Shown in pieces: positions 1-5,574 of a DNA stretch of 12,152 nt (the stretch's first letter is position 1; every line of letters starts with the position of its first letter). Location: the NCBI GenBank assembly GCA_964385195.1, contig CAYLOC010000091.1:1-12152 (forward strand). The letters are read 5' to 3'. The DNA is from CAYLOC01 sp964385195 (GTDB lineage Bacteria > Actinomycetota > Actinomycetes > Propionibacteriales > Nocardioidaceae). The notes under the pieces are model-generated. The model made no database searches. It was not told the origin of the DNA and saw only the letters and a list, made by a program, of their open reading frames with translations. The position numbers were made by a program, and so were the translations under genes.

Positions 1-494
1 TCGGAGAACGGCTTCCCGATCCCCTTGAACCCTTCCGGCCAGACCCCGACCAGCTCACCCTCGGACAGCATCCGGCCGGCGTCGTCGTGGTTGGCCAGCG
101 TCGCCCCGCTCTTGCGGGCCAGTTCCCCGATGAACGGCAGCGCGAACACCAGATCCGCCCCGAGCACGCGAAGAAACCGCTCGGCGTGGTCATGAACGAC
201 CAGCGCGGTCATCAAGCCATCCAGCGGGATTGTGCCGGAGTGGTTCGAGACAACGAGCGCCCCACCGGACTCCGGAATGTTCTCGATGCCGCGTACCTCG
301 ATCCGGAACCACTTCTCCGCCAGCGGCCGCAACGCGGTCAGCAGCACGCGCTCGGTCAGCTCGGCGTCGAAACCGAAGTCGTCGACCTCGTACTCGCCGG
401 TGACCCTACGACGCAGGAACGCGAGTGCTTCGGCGAGGCGGCGCTCTCGGTCCTCCGCACCGGAGTCCTCGGTAGAAGTCTCATCCTCGGGCAT
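1..494 (-). CDS. Lysophospholipid/glycerolipid acyltransferase (PlsC-like), partial
   Basis: N-terminal 164 residues of a gene running off the left edge. The family transfers acyl groups from acyl-CoA or acyl-ACP to glycerolipids at the cytoplasmic membrane. After an acidic, probably disordered N-terminus (about residues 1-18), the acyltransferase core begins near residue 55. It shows SNHSGTIPLDG (His85, Asp92) and the downstream block WPEGFKG near residues 154-160, which in this superfamily binds the glycerol phosphate. The His-to-Asp spacing is six residues rather than the classical four, so it belongs to a variant branch; from memory this is similar to M. tuberculosis Rv0502. The ATG overlaps the last 14 bases of the upstream SDR gene, so the two are probably translationally coupled. 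The acyl acceptor cannot be predicted, and the C-terminal half is not visible. Confidence 0.85.
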   Translation of the reverse strand, partial: MPEDETSTEDSGAEDRERRLAEALAFLRRRVTGEYEVDDFGFDAELTERVLLTALRPLAEKWFRIEVRGIENIPESGGALVVSNHSGTIPLDGLMTALVVHDHAERFLRVLGADLVFALPFIGELARKSGATLANHDDAGRMLSEGELVGVWPEGFKGIGKPFS

Positions 495-1518
495 TGGACA
501 CCAGCCCCGACAGCGTCTCGGTGAGGTCCTCCTCGATGCGTCGCAGGCGCTCCGGCTCCAGCAGTCCCGAGTGCGGGTGGGCGGCGGCGAAGTCGGCAAA
601 TGCCTCAGCGGTCGTGTACGTCGGGGAGAAACCCAGGCCCTTCCGCATCGCGGAGGTGTCCAGCCCGCGCCCGTAGGTCAGCAGCGAGGTGATCTCTGTC
701 GACAGATCGGCGGCACGGACCTGTGGCACCACGGTGTTGAGCATGCCGAACGCGGGGCGGGGAATCGCCACCCACGGCCGTCCCAGCCGGCGGATCACCT
801 GGGAGAGCATCATGATCCCGTCCCCGGCCACGTTGAACGTCCCGTGCACGTCGGTGAGGGTGGCCCGTTCCAGCGCGGCGAGGGCGTCCTCCTCGTGACA
901 GACCTGCAGCCGGGCGTCGTACCCCAGCAGCGTCGGAACAACGGGTAGGGAGAGGTACCGCGTGAGCGAGGTATCGATGGTGGGCCCCATCAGGTTCGCG
1001 CACCTCAGCATGGCGACCGTGACGTCAGGCCGTCTGCGCGCGAACCCGCGGACATAACCCTCGACCTCCGCGGAGTCCTTGCCGAAGCCAGAGCGCGGGA
1101 GCCGCTGCGGCGTCATCTCCTCGGTGAACTTGGACGGATCGCGGGGGGACGTGCCATACACCTGGGCGGAGGACTTCACGACGAGCCGACGGACATCGCT
1201 CGACCGCTGGCACGCGGCCAGCAACTGCATGGAGCCGATGACGTTGATCTCCTTCATCAGCGTCCGGCTTCCCGCGTCCCGCGCCGTGGCGATCACCGAC
1301 AGGTGGACCACGGTGTCGACACCCTCGGCCGCCAGCACCTTCCCGATCACCGGGTTGCGGATATCGGCGCGGACGAACGCGACGTCACCGAGGTCACGGC
1401 GCGGCGGCACGATGTCCACGCCAACGACCTTCTCGACTTCGGGATGGGCCGCGATGCGCTGGGCGAACCGACCGCCGACGTCCCGGCATACCCCGGTGAC
1501 CAAGACGACGCGCCCCAT
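481..1518 (-). CDS. NAD-dependent epimerase/dehydratase (extended SDR), atypical active site
   Basis: A 345-residue extended short-chain dehydrogenase. The N-terminal Rossmann fold has a nucleotide-binding loop VTGVCRDVGGR (residues 7-17), an acidic residue after strand 2 (VDI, about 34-36) and HLSV (72-75) where NNAG-like motifs sit. The catalytic-serine strand is VVKSSAQVYG (113-122). The expected YxxxK reads SGFGK (143-147): Lys147 is kept but the tyrosine position is Ser143, so normal epimerase chemistry is doubtful. The ATG follows a good Shine-Dalgarno (GAAGGAG, four bases away) and lies 30 bp after the bS22 gene. The acyltransferase start overlaps its end. From memory the bS22-SDR-acyltransferase order matches M. 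tuberculosis Rv0500B-galE2-Rv0502, where the galE name rests on similarity only. A role in envelope sugar or lipid metabolism is an inference from the neighbour. Confidence 0.85.
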   Translation of the reverse strand: MGRVVLVTGVCRDVGGRFAQRIAAHPEVEKVVGVDIVPPRRDLGDVAFVRADIRNPVIGKVLAAEGVDTVVHLSVIATARDAGSRTLMKEINVIGSMQLLAACQRSSDVRRLVVKSSAQVYGTSPRDPSKFTEEMTPQRLPRSGFGKDSAEVEGYVRGFARRRPDVTVAMLRCANLMGPTIDTSLTRYLSLPVVPTLLGYDARLQVCHEEDALAALERATLTDVHGTFNVAGDGIMMLSQVIRRLGRPWVAIPRPAFGMLNTVVPQVRAADLSTEITSLLTYGRGLDTSAMRKGLGFSPTYTTAEAFADFAAAHPHSGLLEPERLRRIEEDLTETLSGLVSNARG

Positions 1519-1548
1519 GCTGCTCCTTCGCTGCGCCCGACCAGCGGG

Positions 1549-1650
1549 TTACTTGCCCAGTTTGCGCCGCTGCACCCGCGTCCGCTTCAACATCTTCCGA
1601 TGCTTCTTCTTCGCCATCCGCTTGCGGCGCTTTTTGATGACAGAGCCCAC
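1549..1650 (-). CDS. Small ribosomal subunit protein bS22 (AURKAIP1/COX24-like), 33 aa
   Basis: A 33-residue, extremely basic protein starting at GTG and ending LGK-TAA. The sequence starts GSVIKKRRKRM after the initiator and continues KKKHRKMLKRTRVQRRKLGK. About 19 of 33 residues are Lys, Arg or His, and there is no acidic residue. This is the actinobacterial AURKAIP1/COX24-domain protein, seen as bS22 in mycobacterial 30S structures and related to the C-terminus of mitochondrial mS38. It should bind 16S rRNA rather than act as an enzyme. AAGGGTGG lies four bases upstream of the GTG. It sits between the HTH gene and the SDR, the same order I recall for M. tuberculosis Rv0500A-Rv0500B-Rv0501. 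It is easily missed because of its length and GTG start. Confidence 0.93.
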   Translation of the reverse strand: MGSVIKKRRKRMAKKKHRKMLKRTRVQRRKLGK

Positions 1651-1680
1651 GGGCCACCCTTCGAATCAGTTCGGCATGTC

Positions 1681-1725
1681 CGGCGTACGACGACACGGGC
1701 CAGTGTGGAACCTCGGCGTACGACG
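1681..1725. repeat. 12-bp direct repeat and hairpin in the bS22 leader
   Basis: CGGCGTACGACG occurs exactly at 1681-1692 and again at 1714-1725, 33 bp start to start (about three helical turns). The right copy extends into a perfect inverted repeat, GGCGT-ACG-ACGCC (1715-1727), which in the minus-strand transcript forms a 5-bp stem with a three-base loop. The element lies between the HTH stop codon and the bS22 start. It could be a protein-binding operator or a leader RNA structure; neither is shown. Confidence 0.5.
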
Positions 1726-1734
1726 CCGCCCCAC

Positions 1735-1740
1735 AGCCTA
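1735..1740 (-). promoter_or_regulatory. Candidate -10 element (TAGGCT) for bS22-SDR-acyltransferase
   Basis: TAGGCT fits the actinobacterial TANNNT -10 pattern and is embedded in CGGTAGGCTG. The identical 10-mer occurs upstream of the proline dehydrogenase gene (5200-5209). Predicted transcription start is near 1728, just before the repeat element, leaving a leader of about 78 nt. No good -35 hexamer is seen, so this is tentative; bS22 could simply be cotranscribed from the HTH promoter. Confidence 0.3.
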
Positions 1741-1763
1741 CCGGTACGCTCCGGTGACCGGGG

Positions 1764-1967
1764 CTACCCGGCCTGGAAGTAGGACTTCTTCAGGTACTCG
1801 TCGACCGCCTCTTCGGGGACCCGGAAGGAACGGCCGACCCGGACGGCGGGCAAGGCACCGGAGTGGACGAGGCGGTAGACGGTCATCTTCGATACCCGCA
1901 TCGTCGCGGCGACCTCGGCCACGGTCATGAACTTGACCTCGGCCGATCCCTCCGGTCCTGACGTCAT
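1764..1967 (-). CDS. Excisionase-family/MerR-like helix-turn-helix DNA-binding protein
   Basis: A 67-residue protein made of one HTH_17 (excisionase/MerR-like) winged helix. FMTVAEVAATMRVSKMTVYR (about 13-32) holds the two-helix motif, and ALPAVRVGRSFRVPEEAVDEYL (about 38-59) is the wing and closing helix. There is no catalytic or ligand-binding domain and no integrase or phage gene nearby, so it is best read as a chromosomal regulator, as with M. tuberculosis Rv0500A and the BldC-type proteins, not a phage excisionase. The ATG at 1967 is preferred because only a few residues precede the domain. In-frame GTGs at 1982 and 2006 would add 5 or 13 residues, and none has a strong ribosome binding site. 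Its leader has tandem repeats that could be autoregulatory sites. The bS22 gene begins 113 bp downstream. Confidence 0.85.
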   Translation of the reverse strand: MTSGPEGSAEVKFMTVAEVAATMRVSKMTVYRLVHSGALPAVRVGRSFRVPEEAVDEYLKKSYFQAG

Positions 1968-1997
1968 AAACTCACGGCCCACTTTCGTCCATGGTCG

Positions 1998-2043
1998 GCC
2001 CGACACGTGCCCGACACTTGCCGGACTCCCTACCGGACTCCCT
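1998..2043. repeat. Two adjacent tandem repeat pairs in the HTH gene leader
   Basis: GCCCGACAC occurs at 1998-2006 and 2009-2017 (period 11). Immediately beside it, CCGGACTCCCT occurs at 2021-2031 and 2033-2043 (period 12). All four units are exact and head to tail, on roughly one helical turn. They lie between the predicted promoter (-10 at 2064-2069) and the ATG of the HTH gene. Single-domain MerR-like proteins such as BldC bind head-to-tail direct repeats cooperatively, so autoregulation is a reasonable but untested reading. Confidence 0.55.
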
Positions 2044-2063
2044 GCCCGGCGCTGTCATCGGGC

Positions 2064-2090
2064 ATGCTACACCTGTGAGAGTAGTGGCAA
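2064..2090 (-). promoter_or_regulatory. Candidate sigma-70 promoter for the HTH-bS22 unit
   Basis: On the minus strand TTGCCA (2085-2090) is followed after 15 bp by TAGCAT (2064-2069), matching TTGNCA and TANNNT. The spacer is shorter than the ideal 17 bp. It lies just downstream of the terminator after the deacetylase gene, where a new transcription unit would have to start. Predicted start is near 2057. Confidence 0.45.
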
Positions 2091-2128
2091 ACGGGGCCGA
2101 TGGGAAGACAGATGACCCGAATTGCCCC

Positions 2129-2150
2129 AGAAAACCGAAAATGCCTTCGG
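2129..2150 (-). terminator. Rho-independent terminator after the proC-acuC unit
   Basis: In the minus-strand transcript the stem CCGAA/TTCGG (arms 2146-2150 and 2135-2139) has a six-base loop and is followed by TTTTCT. A flanking G-T pair can lengthen the stem by one. It lies 52 bp past the deacetylase stop codon. A real U-tract is notable in such GC-rich DNA. Confidence 0.6.
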
Positions 2151-2201
2151 CGTGTCGCTTGACGGTGGGTGGGTTTCTCCCCTCGCGTGACTAGCGGTGG
2201 A

Positions 2202-3383
2202 TCAGTACGAGATGTCGATCCCGTGGAGGGGGAAGACCTCCTTGCGGGTGCGGGCCACCGACCGGTCCAGCCAGACGTCCGGGTTGTAGCCGCGGCTCCA
2301 GTCCTCGAAGTCCAGGCTGCCACCGTCGGTCATCCGTTCTGGTCCGGACCGCCCCAACGTAGCGGCGACGTGGGACCGCCACCCGGCCGGCACCAGCGTG
2401 TGCGGACCGATCGGTCGGCCGCACGCGATGGCCAGCAGGTGGCTCCAGGCACGTGGCACCACGTGAACCACGGCATAGCCCCCGCCGCCGGTCGCAAGCC
2501 ACCGACCACCCGAGGTCTCGTGCGCGAGGTCGTGCACGGCGGCCGCCGCTGCCCGCTGGCAGTCCACCGTCAGCATCAGATGCGTCAGCGGGTCGTCCCG
2601 GTGCGAGTCGCAGCCGTGCTGACTGACGACCACCTCCGGCCCGAACGCCCGGACCAGGTCCGGCACCACCGCGTGGAACGCGCGCAGCCACCCGCTGTCG
2701 CCGGTTCCCGGCGGCAACGGCACGTTGACCGCATAGCCGCGACCAGCCCCCTCTCCGGTCTCGTTGCTCGCTCCGGTGCCCGGAAACAACGTCCGCGGGC
2801 TCTCGTGCAGGCTGATGGTGAGGACCCGCGGGTCCCCGTAGAAGGCAGCCTGCACGCCGTCGCCGTGATGGGCGTCCACGTCGATGTAGGCGATGCGCTC
2901 GGCTCCGTGGTCGAGCATCCAGCGGATGGCGACCGCGACGTCGTTGTAGACGCAGAAGCCGCTGGCGCGGTCGGCCATGGCGTGGTGCAGGCCACCACCG
3001 GGACTGACCGCGTGCAGCGTCTCGCCCTTCCACACCGACTCTGCTGCGGCGAGCGTGGCGCCGACCACGTGCGCGGACGCCGCGTGCATGCCGGGGAAGG
3101 CGGGTGTGTCGTCGGTGCCGATGCCGAAGTCCAGGCGAGGAGAGTCCGGCCATTGCCCGGACTCGCGCACCGCCTCGACGTACTCCGGGGTGTGCACCAG
3201 GAGCAACTCGTCATCGGTCGCCACCGGGGCCGGGACGACGGCGGCGTCGGGGCCGTCGAAGAGACCGAGCGCACGGGCCAGCCGCATGGTCAGATCCACG
3301 CGCACCGGTGCCATGGGGTGGGAGGGACCGAAGTTGTAGTCGGTGAGGTCGTCGGAGAACAGGACCGCTGCGGACCCGGTCAC
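2202..3383 (-). CDS. acuC: AcuC / class I histone deacetylase-family protein deacetylase
   Basis: A 393-residue zinc-dependent deacetylase of the arginase/HDAC fold, which removes acetyl groups from lysines; in Bacillus, AcuC acts on acetyl-CoA synthetase. All expected catalytic residues are visible. GGGLHHA holds the His133-His134 pair, DVDAHHGDG (168-176) holds zinc ligands Asp170 and His172, and QHGCDSH gives Asp259. GGGGY (299-303) gives the transition-state tyrosine, Tyr303. FGPSHPMAPVR near residue 18 is the typical N-terminal motif. Length is normal for AcuC. The GTG start overlaps the proC stop as GTGA, so translation is probably coupled to proC. No acetyl-CoA synthetase lies in the window, and the only acetyltransferase is a GNAT gene on the other strand. 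The real substrate is unknown. Confidence 0.93.
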   Translation of the reverse strand: MTGSAAVLFSDDLTDYNFGPSHPMAPVRVDLTMRLARALGLFDGPDAAVVPAPVATDDELLLVHTPEYVEAVRESGQWPDSPRLDFGIGTDDTPAFPGMHAASAHVVGATLAAAESVWKGETLHAVSPGGGLHHAMADRASGFCVYNDVAVAIRWMLDHGAERIAYIDVDAHHGDGVQAAFYGDPRVLTISLHESPRTLFPGTGASNETGEGAGRGYAVNVPLPPGTGDSGWLRAFHAVVPDLVRAFGPEVVVSQHGCDSHRDDPLTHLMLTVDCQRAAAAAVHDLAHETSGGRWLATGGGGYAVVHVVPRAWSHLLAIACGRPIGPHTLVPAGWRSHVAATLGRSGPERMTDGGSLDFEDWSRGYNPDVWLDRSVARTRKEVFPLHGIDISY

Positions 3384-4195
3384 GGCTGGCCCCGCTCCTC
3401 GCCCTGCGCCAGCGCACGGGACCGGTCCCGTGCGCTTTCCAGCGCGGTCATGAACGCGGCACGGACCTTGTGGTCCTCCAACTGCCGGACGGCCGCCGCG
3501 GTCGTGCCCCCCGGAGAGGTGACCCGTTCCCGCAGCACGGTGGGGTGCTCGCCGGTCTCCCGCAGCATCTTTGCGGATCCCACCATGGTCTGTACGACGA
3601 GCTCGGTCGCCGTGGTGCGGGGCAGGCCGAGGTGGACGCCGGCCTCGATCATGGCCTCCACGACGAAGAACAGATAGGCGGGGCCGGACCCGGACACCGC
3701 GGTGACCGCGTCCATCTGCGCCTCCGGGACGGTGACGACCCGACCCGTGGCGCGCAGTAGCTCCTCGGCCTGGGCCAGGTGGGAGGAGTCACAGTGGCGG
3801 CCGGCGGCGATCGCGGCCATGCCCTCGTCGACCAGCGCCGGCGTGTTGGGCATCACCCGGACCACGGCCACGCCATCGGCGAGGCGGGACTCGATCAGTG
3901 CCGTGGTCACGCCGGCCGCGATGGAGACCACCAGCTGTCGGGGGGTGACCAGCGGACCGATCTCGCCCAGCAGCGTCTGCATGTCCTGCGGCTTGACCAC
4001 CAGCACCAAGGTATCGGCCTTCGTGGCCGCCTCGGAGTTCGTGACCGCCGCGACGCCGTACCGGTCGGACAGCTCGCGGGCGCGCTCGGGCCGCGGCTCG
4101 GAGATCAGCAGGTCGGCGACCTGCCTTCCGGCGCGGACCAGGCCCGACAGCACGGTCTCCCCCATAACCCCGGCACCGAGGATTGCAATGGTCAT
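3380..4195 (-). CDS. proC: Pyrroline-5-carboxylate reductase
   Basis: A 271-residue enzyme that reduces L-pyrroline-5-carboxylate to L-proline with NAD(P)H, the last step of proline synthesis in the cytoplasm. The N-terminal Rossmann motif is ILGAGVMG (5-12). Family signatures follow: VKPQ (about 87-90), VRVMPNTPALVDEGMAA (about 112-128), VSGSGPAYLF near 166-175, and the C-terminal LRERVTSPGGTTAAA block used for substrate binding and dimerisation. The length is typical. AAAGGA lies about ten bases upstream of the ATG. The gene starts 40 bp after the proline dehydrogenase stop and its own stop overlaps the acuC start, so all three are probably one transcript. Confidence 0.97.
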   Translation of the reverse strand: MTIAILGAGVMGETVLSGLVRAGRQVADLLISEPRPERARELSDRYGVAAVTNSEAATKADTLVLVVKPQDMQTLLGEIGPLVTPRQLVVSIAAGVTTALIESRLADGVAVVRVMPNTPALVDEGMAAIAAGRHCDSSHLAQAEELLRATGRVVTVPEAQMDAVTAVSGSGPAYLFFVVEAMIEAGVHLGLPRTTATELVVQTMVGSAKMLRETGEHPTVLRERVTSPGGTTAAAVRQLEDHKVRAAFMTALESARDRSRALAQGEERGQP

Positions 4196-4235
4196 CGCCG
4201 TACCGTCCTTTCCGCTGGCAGCATGGCCCCGCTGG

Positions 4236-5165
4236 TCAGCGTTTGCTGACCAGGGACCGGACGAAGAATGCCAGGTTCGACGGGCGCTCCGCGAGACGTC
4301 TCATCAAGTAGCCGTACCACTGGTCCCCGTACGGGACGTAGACGCGCACCCGCTTGCCCTGGCCGGCCAGCCGGCGCTGCTCCTCCGGACGGATCCCGAA
4401 CAGCATCTGGAACTCATAGCTTTCGCTGTCGCGGCGCTCCTGGACCGCCAGCGTCTCCGCGATCTCCACCAGCCGCGGGTCGTGGGTGGCCACCATCGGA
4501 TAGCCGTCGCCGGCCATCAGCACCTTCAGGCAGCGGACGTAGGCGAGCCGGACGTCGTGCTTTCCCTGATAGGCGACTGACTCCGGCTCCTTGTACGCAC
4601 CCTTGCACAGCCGTACCCGCGACCCCGCTCCTGCCAGGTCCTTGCAGTCACCCTCGGTGCGGTGCAGGTAGGCCTGGAGGACCGCTCCGGTGTCGGGGAA
4701 GTCCCGCCGCAGCTCGGTGACCGCCTCCAACGTGGAGTCCGTCGTGGTGTGGTCCTCCATGTCGATCGTCACCGTCGTACCGACGTCGGAGGCAACGGAG
4801 CAGATCCGCCGGGCGTTGTCCAACCCGATCTGCGCGCCGCTGCCGGGCAACGCCTGCCCTACCGCGGACAGTTTCACCGAGACCTCGGCATGGGCGGCGA
4901 GGTCTGCGGCCGCGAGGTCCGTAAGCAGGGTGGTGTAGGCGTCCACGGTGCGCTCGGCCTGGTCCCGGTCGGTGGTGTGCTCGCCGAGGTAGTCGATGCT
5001 GACGTTGAGCCGGTCGGCGGCGAGGGATCCGGCCACGGTGACTGCCTGGTCGGTGGTCTCACCGGCGACGTACCGTGCCACGAGAGCGCTGGAGACCGGC
5101 ATACTGCCCGCGAGCTCCTTGAGCCGTTCGCTGGCTGCCAGCATCAGCAGTACGCGCCGAAGCAC
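4236..5165 (-). CDS. Proline dehydrogenase (monofunctional PRODH)
   Basis: A 309-residue FAD-dependent enzyme that oxidises proline to pyrroline-5-carboxylate and passes electrons to the quinone pool, normally at the inner membrane face. Signatures are DMEDH (135-139), RLCKGAYKEP (185-194) with the conserved Lys188, YEFQMLFG (250-257) and YLMRRLAERPSN near 286-297, whose arginines bind the proline carboxylate. The GTG at 5165 was chosen because GAAGGAGGT sits three bases upstream; a reading frame extending to 5252 would add an unrelated-looking 29 residues. The length matches stand-alone bacterial PRODH. No P5C dehydrogenase (the usual catabolic partner) is in the window; proC is directly downstream. 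Confidence 0.95.
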   Translation of the reverse strand: MLRRVLLMLAASERLKELAGSMPVSSALVARYVAGETTDQAVTVAGSLAADRLNVSIDYLGEHTTDRDQAERTVDAYTTLLTDLAAADLAAHAEVSVKLSAVGQALPGSGAQIGLDNARRICSVASDVGTTVTIDMEDHTTTDSTLEAVTELRRDFPDTGAVLQAYLHRTEGDCKDLAGAGSRVRLCKGAYKEPESVAYQGKHDVRLAYVRCLKVLMAGDGYPMVATHDPRLVEIAETLAVQERRDSESYEFQMLFGIRPEEQRRLAGQGKRVRVYVPYGDQWYGYLMRRLAERPSNLAFFVRSLVSKR

Positions 5166-5200
5166 CGGACCTCCTTCTACCCGACGTGGGTCCGTTCGGC

Positions 5201-5206
5201 AGCCTA
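5201..5206 (-). promoter_or_regulatory. Candidate -10 element for the proline dehydrogenase-proC-acuC unit
   Basis: TAGGCT fits TANNNT and is part of CGGTAGGCTG, the same 10-mer found upstream of bS22. Predicted start is near 5194, giving a leader of about 29 nt that contains the strong Shine-Dalgarno. No convincing -35 is seen. Confidence 0.35.
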
Positions 5207-5256
5207 CCGTCCCTGCGCACCCGAGCGTGGACGGGAGATGTCCGGTCCGCATCGTC

Positions 5257-5262
5257 TAGGAT
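5257..5262 (+). promoter_or_regulatory. Candidate -10 element for the biotinyl-protein gene
   Basis: TAGGAT fits TANNNT and lies 43 bases upstream of the ATG, with a predicted start near 5269. It is about 50 bp from the oppositely directed candidate at 5201-5206, making this a compact divergent promoter region. No clear -35 hexamer is visible. Confidence 0.35.
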
Positions 5263-5305
5263 TCCCCCGGGCGCAGCATCGTCGAGACAGGAGCCAGCCA
5301 CGGTC

Positions 5306-5533
5306 ATGAGTCACCAGGTGTACGCCGAGCTGGTCGCCAACGTCTGGAAGGTCGTGGCCAAGGAGGGCGACCGGGTCACCGCGACCGATCCGCTGGTCAT
5401 CCTGGAGTCGATGAAGATGGAGATTCCGGTGCTGGCCGAGGTCGACGGCCGGGTGAGCGAGCTCAGCGTGCAGGAGGGCCAGGTCGTGACCGAGGGTGAC
5501 CAGATCGCGCTGATCGACGACCAGTCGCGGTAG
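5306..5533 (+). CDS. Biotin/lipoyl-attachment domain protein (TB7.3-like)
   Basis: A 75-residue protein that is almost entirely one biotinyl domain. The flattened beta-barrel ends with the modified-lysine turn ESMKMEIPV (34-42), with Lys37 the expected biotinylation site, then EGQVVTEGDQIALI (57-70). The MKM motif favours biotin over lipoate. It resembles the mycobacterial biotinylated protein TB7.3 in size and motif, and would serve as carboxyl carrier for an acyl-CoA carboxylase encoded elsewhere; no carboxylase or ligase gene is here. The ATG at 5306 starts just before the domain. AGGAG at 5289-5293 is 12 bases away, longer than usual. The GNAT gene follows 41 bp later on the same strand. 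Confidence 0.92.
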   Translation: MSHQVYAELVANVWKVVAKEGDRVTATDPLVILESMKMEIPVLAEVDGRVSELSVQEGQVVTEGDQIALIDDQSR

Positions 5534-5574
5534 CCGGAGTAGTCCCCGTCGCGGCCTTCTGCCACAGTGGAGTG

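Noticed and set aside
1764..1967. Phage or integrative element excisionase
   Set aside because: No integrase, attachment site, tRNA gene or other phage gene is nearby, and the gene sits in a conserved chromosomal order next to bS22.
2169..3677. Long plus-strand open frame (about 500 codons) opposite acuC and proC
   Set aside because: It lies antisense to two well-supported enzymes, its translation has no recognisable domain, and such frames arise from GC-biased third positions.
5166..5252. 29-residue N-terminal extension of proline dehydrogenase
   Set aside because: The GTG at 5165 has a strong Shine-Dalgarno, the extension does not look like PRODH, and it would cover the candidate promoter.
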